NCBI GenBank assembly: GCA_035610365.1
Contig: CM069432.1
Span: 105,853,529 to 105,917,528 of the forward strand
Length of the DNA: 64,000 nucleotides
Direction: 5' to 3'
From: Aquatica leii
Taxonomy: Eukaryota; Arthropoda; Insecta; Coleoptera; Lampyridae
A program made the position numbers and the translations under genes. The notes beneath the pieces are model-generated. The model saw nothing but the letters and a program-made list of their open reading frames with translations. It was not told where the DNA came from and did no database searches. Numbering within the stretch: the first letter of the stretch is position 1; each line of letters starts with the position of its first letter. This document shows positions 55,393-64,000 of this stretch, piece after piece.

Positions 55393-58300
55393 CAAGTGAA
55401 ATATAAATAATATTATTTTACGTAAAATAAAGATTTCGTTTTGTTTATACTATCACTTCGAATCATTATGACAAATTTAATCAAACACTATCATATTGTT
55501 GAGTATACACAAAGTATTGTTATTATATCTTTAATTTAATTACAATTGTTTTCGTAATTAAGTCTTACCTTAAATGGATACAATACATCTTTTTGTTGGG
55601 TAATCCTTTTAATTTAAATTGATGCATGAATTGAGTTTTAATTTAACTAGAAAAATTCTATAAAAGAAGTTTATAATATTTTTTTTAATAAATATTATAA
55701 AATAATGTACAAGAATCAGATCCATAGAACTACAGAAAATTTTAACCTTCAAGTACTTTCAAACATAAATGTTACAACAGTGTTGCAAACTAAATATACA
55801 CCTACTTGATAAAATGGTTTCTATACAGCAAGTTTTGTTCAAAATCGTTAAACCGTATATGTACAAAAAAATTGTAAATGTAAAAAGTTATAAACATCAC
55901 ATCGGGAAAAAAACTTTTCTATGCAGAAACAACAGAATGGAATAATAAACTTAAAGATTAATTATGCTGCATAAAAACTTTCTTTTTTAAGTTTAATTGA
56001 TATCGTAAAATTAATAATGTATTTAGAAATTCAAGCACGTTTAAGCTCAACATGTTTTAATGATTCTAAAAAAAACAATATTAAATAAAGTTACATTAAT
56101 AAAACGCTATTTCTACATGATGTCAATTGCGAAGTGTTTTTAGTATTTATAATATGCTTTTACAATATTTAATACAACGCAAACATTTCAATTAAGTGTT
56201 TATTATTACATAGTAATTCAGTTTTTTGTGTATTTTATTAAATTATAAATACCTACATTTATTTATACTTATTATTGCATACTTGGTGTAGTTGGCAATT
56301 TTTTTGAGATATATTTTTTTAAATTATGTTTTTTTTCTTTTAATAAATCGATCATTTTACAATTAATATTTTGTTGTTTGTTTTCTATTCAATATTTGTT
56401 TATTTTTTTATTCTTGCGGTACCGCGATAGAAGTATTTATTTATTCAAGTTTATTTAAAAGTGTTTTGTAAACTTTTTTTTAAATTATTTTTTATAGTTT
56501 TTGTTATATTAAAAATTTAATAAACTGGTGTATTTCAACTGTAAAGTTTTGAATTATTTTATTTTGTTTCATGAATACATATATTATTTGGGTGCGTGTT
56601 GTGGTTTCTTACAGTAATGTTACGAGTTAATACAGGTAAATAATTAAGACAAAAATAGAACATATACTGTTTCAATGTATACACAAAATTCAAATACACC
56701 ATGTAAAAAAATTATATAATTAAATTTAAGCGATCTTCTCTGTATATAATTTGAGTGAAGATTTAAAGTACTTTTTTTAACGACGCTTGCAATAATTGCT
56801 TTGTTTTTCAAACTTGAAACAGAATTACAACGTGGCGTGAGTTCCCAATACCTATCTTTTTTTGGTGTATAGGTGTCTGTTCCAAGCTACTGCTAGTGTT
56901 CAATAGGATTAAATTCATTGCTAGAAACAAGTGGCAACTAAAATACAATAAAGAATACAGGTAAGTACAAATAATTGGAGCCGGATTTTTATCTCACGTG
57001 TATCCAATTCAAATATTGCTACCTACTGTAATTATAATTAGCAAATGATAATACTAAAACTTTGCAATCTGGCGAGTTGTTATAAACAACGTTTAATTGA
57101 GTTGAGATAAATTGAACATAAAGTTAAGAACCGTGTTTAATTAAAGGATTGAATTTTGTTTTGTTAAAATTTATTCATGTAATTCTTTAAACAAAATATT
57201 TTATCATTATTGTTGTTACCCTTAAAAAGTAAATAACAATGTTTTGTTTTTACTTTTAATTTTTACTTTTGTAATTTTACACTAAATCTACTTTTGTTAT
57301 ACATCACTTGTATTTCCAAAATCAACATTTTTTTGGCTAGTGTGAATTCAAAAAATTTGTTTACTACAATGTTAGAATAAATTTTGAATCTATTTTTTAT
57401 ATATTTAGGTTAAAAATTTTTTTTTCTTTTGCTAATTTTATTTTAGTTTTAATTTTTTTAAATCTTTTTAAATTTGATTTTTTTTTACTTACTGATGTTT
57501 AAAGATAAACTGTAAAACTTACAAATTGAAATAATTGTTTAAACTTTTTGAGTATTAATTTTTGACAACTTTAGTTATGGAATTAAATTATAATTTTATT
57601 TATTTATTAAATTATTATTTTTATAACTATTTAATGTTTACTTTTGTTAGTGTTTTATGCAAAAGCGTAACTTAGTTTTTTGTGTAGAGTATAAAAATAA
57701 TATTAATGCAACAATACAGAAACATCTAAATTGACTAAACTTGTATTTTTGTAAGATTCTTTGTGTTGATTTTGCATATTTTTTGTGTTTCCATTGTTAA
57801 CTGTTGGCAGGTTTTACTAAACGCTAAGCACAGAAACATGCTTTGATAAAAATTTATTAAGCCAATTATTTACAGTATATCTTGCTGATTTATAAACTTT
57901 TTGTGTGAAAAATCTTAAAGTAATTTATTTATAACCTTTATCTGTAGTTCAATTGTAGTGATAAGTACATTTATTGTTCGCTCTAAAGTTTACTGTTTTA
58001 ACAAACCATTTTATTTTTAAAACTATAATTTTTAAATAAAAACATAGAGAATACATTTTTTCATTTATTTGTATATATAATTAAAATTTTTATAAACATA
58101 AGTATCAAGTAAATTAATAACATTTAGTAAGTACTGAATTGACGTAGTGTTATTTTTGAAAAAAAGGTGTAATCAATAACCGTCTAATATTAATAATAAA
58201 ATTTAGAAACATATTGTATGATTTACTTACACACTAATTACTTTTAAATAATTATTGCGCAAAATATGTATGTTAATAAATTTAGTTATAATAAACGTTC

Positions 58301-59609
58301 ATAACATCATAAACAAATATAATTTGTTTTTCATTTACATTTAAGATAAATAATGTTTCTAAATTAGATTAACTGAGTTATAACAGATTTTTTACTGTGT
58401 TTTAATAAATGTAAATCTGAAAAAAACATGAACATTTCTTTATTTCATTTGAATTATTTAGCAACGTTTTATGTTGTTAGGATTTTTTTGTAAATATTCC
58501 GTGAAATCATAATAATCAAATTTACTTTTATATAAATTTTGAGTAAATTATTAAGCTTCTGAAGAGTAATCCTATTGACTTGCAAATTTTACAATTACAT
58601 AATCAATGATAATTACTTTTGACAAACGTCTTTACAATTAATATTGTTTTAAAAAAATATTATTGCAATTCAGTGAATTTGCTTTTGCTGTTCTTTTCAA
58701 ATCCATATGATCCAAAACAAAAGTATTTTTTGACTAATTTTTTAGTTTTTACTAATGTTTAATATTTAATAACTTTGAATCTGTAAAACATTTTATTATA
58801 GATGTGAGTTTTTAAAACTAGAACAGTAATTTGTAGAAAATAACATTTTATTATATAATTTCTTGTAGGAACATACTACGTTATATTTGATGTTTTCATA
58901 AAGACATTTGTTTGATATAGTTTCGTTTGATTTTAGTTTTACCGTGTAAGTGTATAGTGCAAATTATTAAATTATACTTATACATACCTATTTTAATTTT
59001 TCAATAACCTATTGATGCTCACAACTTGACTTCGTACTAATAACAATCGCTGTAAAACGTTAAAACGTACGCGTGTCATCTAAATTTAAACTATAAATCT
59101 AGTCTAATATTCTGCAAACCTGTTTTTTTTTTTATTTACTTTATTGAATGTTCGATATAACTCTTCTATGACCAGCTGAAATAGTGTTCTCAGGCTTTGA
59201 ATAATTTGGTGTTGAAATATATTGATAGCTTAAAAATTGTAGTTTAAATTTTATTTTATTCCTTAGTTTATGCATTAAAAACAAAATTAAACTAATCAGA
59301 CTGAAAATAATTAAAGAATGTAAGATTTTACGTTATAAAGGTATTTCTACATGAATTCGTCATTTACAATTTGTTTTTTTAGCGTTTCAGGTAAATTAAT
59401 TTTGTTTAATTTGACTGGTACATTAATAATCGTAACGCTTTCTAGATTTTTTTAACAGTTTTGGATATAATAATTATTTCATAAATTTCATCTTTGTTAT
59501 TTGTTATCAAATTTAATTCAACTAGCTAATTTAATTAAAGAGTTTTTCTTTAATTCGATTGTAATGTTGCTATTACATTGATACTTTAAAAAATTCTTTT
59601 GTTAGTGAT
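55393..59609. other. 4.2 kb of AT-rich DNA, no gene seen
   Basis: Very low GC with long T and A runs. No frame with family resemblance on either strand and no repeat ends were found. Confidence 0.5.
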
Positions 59610-59778
59610 TGATGATTTATGCTCAATTGCACCGTATTTTTTAAGTTATACTTAGTGTTAAGTAAAGCTTAATTACTGTAGAAACGATTGTTATAACAAA
59701 TATTTCTATGGTAACTAAGTGTTACTTAGCACCAAGCATAACTTAAAAAACACCGTGCAATTGGGCATTAATGATTTT
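59610..59778. repeat. Hairpin repeat of about 170 bp
   Basis: Inverted arms: GCTCAATTGCACCGTATTTTTTAAG on the left faces CTTAAAAAACACCGTGCAATTGGGC on the right, with inner pairing CTTAGTGTTAAGTAA / TTACTTAGCACCAAG. MITE-like and non-coding. Confidence 0.6.
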
Positions 59779-60387
59779 AGTTTAGTTTACATATCTTCTA
59801 TATTATTTATGGTACAATTTCTAATACTATTTTGTAACAGGTTACTGAGGCAATCATTGCCGTTAAATTTTTTATTGTTATTTTTAATTAAATGCTTATT
59901 TTCTATACGACGATTACCAAATGTAATTCTTCTAAAATGTTTTTTAATAACGGAAGTTAAACAATTTTACTCGTTGCGTTAGAATATTTATTCCAATACA
60001 CATTCGTCTAATGTAATTTAATTTAATTGTACTTAATCCTAATAATACAAATATCAATCTTTATATTCTTAGCTCAATATTATCTTCTGTATTACACAAA
60101 TGTAAGCTTGATTACTAAGATTTTAATATTAGAGAATATGTGTTATTTACTGGTAATCTAATGTATTCCAATCTTTGTAAAAAACTCATTAATTTACCCA
60201 ATTTACAGCCAGTTTCATTTCATTCACCTTCATATAATTTTTCATAATAGCAATTTTCATATTCCTTCTCTTTCTACATCTTCATCTAGTAATTCTAATA
60301 CTTGTACTAATTTTGATTCACGCTACAGTTTATAATAATAGTTACCCTTTTCATATTTTAAACAATGTTTTTTGTAACGTTTGCTTA
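59779..60387. other. AT-rich DNA, no gene seen
   Basis: It may include decayed upstream Penelope-like sequence for the following fragment, but no RT motif is legible. Confidence 0.35.
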
Positions 60388-60905
60388 TACCATTTTTTTT
60401 AAACTTTCTCAAAGTATATCGGATAATGTTACTCTCTATTATTATAAGCCTTATTTTAATTCTTGTTCTCTTTTTCTTAAAAATTATTCTAAAAAGTTCA
60501 ACATTTCTATTTCTTTTTCTACTAATCGTAATTTAAAATAATTTACTGTTATTAATAAAGATTCTGTTCTTTTAGATAAATCTGGTGTGTATAACCTTTT
60601 TTGCTTTTCTTGCTGCAATCGTTCTTATGTAGGACAAACTGGTTTAAAACAAGATTTAAAAAAAAACATATTAATTTTATTAAAAGGTATTTAAATTCTG
60701 GTATATTAAACACTTTCTTTTGCTAATCATATTTTATCTACTGGTCAATCTTTTCCTTCTTTTTTCTTATTGTTAAATTTCGTAAAAAAAGTTCTTTTCA
60801 TAATCATCTTGAAATTCATCGTTGTTATTATGAAAATTCAGATAACTGTCTTAATGAAATTTTTGATTTTAATATTTCTCCTCTTCCTAATAATAACATT
60901 TAATT
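60388..60905 (+). pseudogene. Penelope-like element fragment: linker and GIY-YIG endonuclease
   Basis: The plus strand reads ISISFSTNRNLK, a stop, then the endonuclease start SGVYNLFCFSCCNRSYVGQT, with GVY and YVG at the GIY and YIG positions and the characteristic Cys pair. Further blocks in shifted frames (NTSFANHILSTGQSFP-like; FHNHLEIHRYYENSDNCLNE) complete the domain to about 60905. The fragment is on the opposite strand to the 40.6-42.3 kb copy and its endonuclease is clearly different (GVYNLFC..YVGQT vs CKHCNNVYIGTT), so it comes from a different Penelope lineage. Confidence 0.7.
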
Positions 60906-61470
60906 TACTTTTTTTTTTCCTTTTTATATCACCCATGCATGTGTTATTTAATGTCAGTTTCAGTTTAAGTTTTTGAATTTGTTGACATTTATTATTGAAT
61001 TTTTATAGATTTCTATAACTTGTAAGCTCTTTTAAATGTTTAATTATTGTTGTTACTTGATTTATCTTAGTTTAACTAATGATTACAATTTAAATTGTCG
61101 AATCTGGTTTTATAATAAATATAATTATGGATTGAATTAATGAAAAACATCATATTTTATTAAGTGATAGAATTAATATTCTAATACTGGTTAAACAAAA
61201 TTAGATACCTATGGATTTTAATATTGTCAAATATAAATGCAATGTCATAGTTTTGACGTATGTGTTTTATAATTAACCTATAATTAAAAAAAAAAATAAT
61301 GCACCATTTTTTAATTTCAATAATTGTACAAACGGTATAATAATATACAGGTTAATACAATGTAATAAAAATAATGCTTTTGTTCAAGTATGAATATTAA
61401 TAACTCATATTTGCTGAAATTTTATTATATTACATTGAATTTATACTTTCTGGTCGTTAACAAAGTTTGG
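60906..61470. other. AT-rich DNA, no gene seen
   Basis: Nothing that I can support. Confidence 0.4.
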
Positions 61471-61582
61471 TCTGTTATTCCGTTGGATAGAAAATTCGAT
61501 ACATGTGGTTCTTCAAGCTCGCTTACTCTTGCGCTCGGAACTTTCTACTCGTATCAAATTTTCATTCCAACAGGATATACTA
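61471..61582. mobile_element. 112-bp hairpin MITE
   Basis: GTTATTCCGTTGGATAGAAA on the left pairs with TTTTCATTCCAACAGGATAT on the right, and ATTCGATACATGT with ACTCGTATCAAAT; a CTCGC..GCGCTCGG apex closes it. Non-coding. Confidence 0.55.
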
Positions 61583-63021
61583 TTCTATCAAGACATAGTT
61601 TGTAATACATTGTACACTATTGTAGAACTAAGACAAATAGTTACACTGTTCTACTTACGTATGTTTTGTGAGAAGGCATTAGTAGTAGTAATTATTAGTT
61701 TCTAAATCTAACATTCCTTTGATTACAAAATGGTTAAGTACTTCTTTACCAATTTGTAAGTATGGTAAAAGAAAGGGATGAACTTAGTTTCTAATACCTA
61801 ATACAACTAAATGCTGCAATTCCTTCGCAAAAACTTTTCCATCTCTAACATTATTTTTTAAAATTGCCAGGGTTTCTTATAATAGTAGATACTGATTTAA
61901 TTTTTCAAATTTGACTGTATACGCCATTTATGTTTTTCTATTAATTTTGTATTACTGTTAGTTATGTTGAGAGCATTTGAGATAGAATATAATTCACATA
62001 TCACATGGTTTATTTTTGGTTAATTTAATTAGTTAAAAACTTATCAAATCGGTGATAATTTTATCACCGCATGTTGATTGTCACTTGTATTTAACGAATA
62101 AAATAATTTAGTGCCAAAGTGACAGCAAGTTTCAATAGACGCATCAAAATCACAAAATAGTACTAAAAATGTTTTAACCAGAAGATCACCGTCGATGGAA
62201 AGATGCTTGCGAGAAAGAAATTCAAAATTGAAATAGAACAATACACTAAAAGACACCAAAAGTACAAAAAATCTCATTGAAACCAATTTATGAAATTTTG
62301 TGATTTAAATAAAATAAAAATAACGCAAGAAACTAGAATTCCAGAATTTGCATTAACATTAAAAAATTACACTTGCAACATGACAAGAACAAAAGGCTAA
62401 GAATAAAAGAGTGCGTTGTCAAAACATTATGGAACTGTGCGTGGAAAATTATACAAAAAAAAAGAAAAGTTGGTGCTGTTGTTTTTACACTATAACACTG
62501 TAAAAAAATGAGAAAAGTTTGAAAGCCTTCAAAAAAGTTTTTTAATATTGTCGATAAATAATTGGATAAGCGTCGTATCTTTTCAAGAAAAAAACTGACA
62601 ATTCTGGAAACGATTAGATAATGTAACAACGGATATGTTTTTCTTTACAATAAACAAAAATTGGAGATTAGAAAGTACTACAGCATATTATAAACTCTAA
62701 TAGATGTTAATACCATCTCCAAATAAACAAAAGAAACCAATCAAAAGTGGGTATGGATACTACCAACAAACAAGTAACATATCATTTTTATAGATCTACA
62801 GCTATAACCCAATTGACAAAAGCAGATATATCAAAGCAACAAGTCATAAAAAGTACTGGTCACAGTAAATCAAAATTATTAAGTTCTTAAATAAATATGC
62901 AGTCTACACGACATTCTAAAATAGTAAATAAGATGAGAGAGATTGAAACATCTAATTGGTAACTTAGTAACACTAACTTGTATCCTTATGACACCTACCG
63001 CTTTTACAAACAAATAATTAA
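61583..63021. other. AT-rich DNA, no gene seen
   Basis: No recognisable frame or repeat. Confidence 0.4.
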
Positions 63022-63400
63022 ATTTTAATAAACAAGATAGTTATTTAGTTTTGTAGGCGGCTTTATTATTCTTACTGGCCTAGCGTTCAGTTGATTTTGA
63101 TTTAATTTAAGTCTTGGTGTTTGTAATCGCCGTGAATGTACATAACAAATTCTTTTAGCCATTATACTTACGTTTGGCTTATGATATGTTATTGTTTTAA
63201 TCTGACGATCATATACAAAGTTGTGAAATTTTTGTGTAGCATACCAGATAACCAATAATTTTATTTTCTATTATCGCGTATCTTTTTTCAGTTTTATTAA
63301 AACTTCTAGACCCGTACGCTACAGGTCTACCTTCTTGTAACAGACAACAACCAATTCTATTTTGAGACGCATCTGTGCGAATTGTTATTTTTTTTTGTCA
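63022..63400 (-). pseudogene. Ty3/Gypsy RNase H fragment
   Basis: The minus strand reads ITIRTDASQNRIGCCLLQEG, then RPVAYGSRSFNKTEKRYAII, a frameshift near 63255, then YATQKFHNFVYDRQIKTITY and SIMAKRI. This is the Gypsy RNase H domain with the first Asp kept. TDHKPL has become TYHKPN, losing an acidic residue. It is more similar in style to the long-ORF Gypsy lineages with KFH.F.YG than to the RNase H at 14.5 kb. Neither RT nor integrase is attached. Confidence 0.75.
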
Positions 63401-63767
63401 TCACAGCTTACTACAGTAGTATGTTTGTTAGTTTTATTTTTTGTTACTTGTAAGATTTTGTTCTAGCGCCGTTTTGTCTTACATTAAAAGAGCATATTCA
63501 TGCCGTAGAGTTACGTGAATAAGTTATTGTCTTTGCAGGCGTTACAAAATTCTTATTTAAATAATAAAACTAAAAGAGAAAAAGAACGTTTTTTTATCGC
63601 TGTAGGCGTATAAAGTTTTAATCAAAAAAACGCCACTGTAAAGAAATCCGACTATACTACTATTCCTTTGATCAACATTTGGTCCAGCTGCGCAATGAAC
63701 ACTAGTCTATTAATACGTAATTTTATCTCTAAATAATTAAAAAACAGTTAAAAGCATGGATAAATAA
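63401..63767. other. No gene seen
   Basis: It may carry a few codons between RT and RNase H of the preceding minus-strand fragment, too decayed to read. Confidence 0.35.
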
Positions 63768-64000
63768 TTTTTTTTACCACTAGGCTTTCATTATTACGTA
63801 TAATAGTAGGTTGTCAAATTGTACTTTTTTAAGCGCAGGTAAATAATATTTTATTATTAACCAGTGGTTAATATCTTAAATTTTAAATTTGATTTAGAAA
63901 CAGGTAGAAAGGTTTTGATAATTCTAGTAGTGGAAAAAACTGTGTATATACCACGGTTGAGAAGTTCATTATAACCTGCGCTATTTATATCCCTCGACAC
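63768..64000 (+). repeat. Palindrome-cored interspersed repeat, copy F (internally deleted, cut by window end)
   Basis: The side module (63768-63870) joins directly to the last part of the unit (CTTAAATTTTAAATTTGATTTAG), skipping about 360 bp that copy E contains. The hairpin core starts at about 63940 and leaves the window at its apex. Confidence 0.65.

Overview
This is AT-rich eukaryotic DNA that looks like an insect repeat graveyard. I found no host gene in it. Every coding stretch I can name belongs to a transposable element. Together the element types (I-like non-LTR, Ty3/Gypsy, BEL/Pao, Ty1/copia, Penelope-like, piggyBac, Mutator-like, hAT-like, MITEs) and the very short introns (47 and 62 bp) suggest an arthropod, most likely an insect. 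I cannot name the species.

Layout. 0-4.3 kb: 3' end of an I-like non-LTR element, two copies of a palindrome-cored repeat, Penelope-like fragments, a tRNA-derived SINE-like piece and half a MITE. 4.37-7.13 kb: a short LTR element (copy 1, + strand, 4-bp target duplication AACG) encoding only Gag fused to an integrase zinc-binding domain. 7.1-11.7 kb: no recognisable content. 11.7-17.5 kb: a decayed Ty3/Gypsy element (gag, protease, RT, RNase H, integrase), split by a 1355-bp solo LTR with target duplication AATT. 18.5-21.3 kb: a hAT-like non-autonomous element between two palindrome-cored repeats. 23.74-29.66 kb: a second, larger copy of the Gag/zinc-domain element (copy 2, - strand, target duplication ATTT). 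30.8-31.4 kb: a YqaJ-type nuclease pseudogene. 33.5-39.97 kb: Penelope-type ends, a complete TA-flanked MITE, BEL/Pao pol with the start of its 3' LTR, a palindrome-cored repeat and another MITE. 40.6-42.3 kb: a Penelope-like RT/GIY-YIG pseudogene. 47.2-48.7 kb: an intron-containing Mutator-like transposase pseudogene. 49.16-49.42 kb: a perfect long palindrome. 51.3-54.1 kb: copia pol followed by piggyBac remains. 54.4-55.4 kb: a foldback element with arms of about 450 bp. 59.6-64 kb: hairpin repeats, a Penelope endonuclease fragment, a Gypsy RNase H fragment and a sixth palindrome-cored repeat cut by the window end.

What stands out. (1) The two Gag plus zinc-domain elements share one architecture: protease, RT, RNase H and the catalytic integrase core are all missing. 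In copy 1 the fusion is one continuous frame with only two stop codons, so this looks like a non-autonomous LTR family with its own reduced protein. (2) A perfect palindrome with 124-bp arms carries a hammerhead-like Penelope motif in each arm; related motifs occur elsewhere. (3) The Mutator-like transposase and the YqaJ nuclease lie on the same strand, in the order I recall for a fused insect protein. (4) A palindrome-cored repeat family occurs six times. In the four elements whose RT active-site box can be read (Gypsy, copia, two-domain Penelope) or whose RNase H acidic residue can be read (BEL), a catalytic residue is lost.
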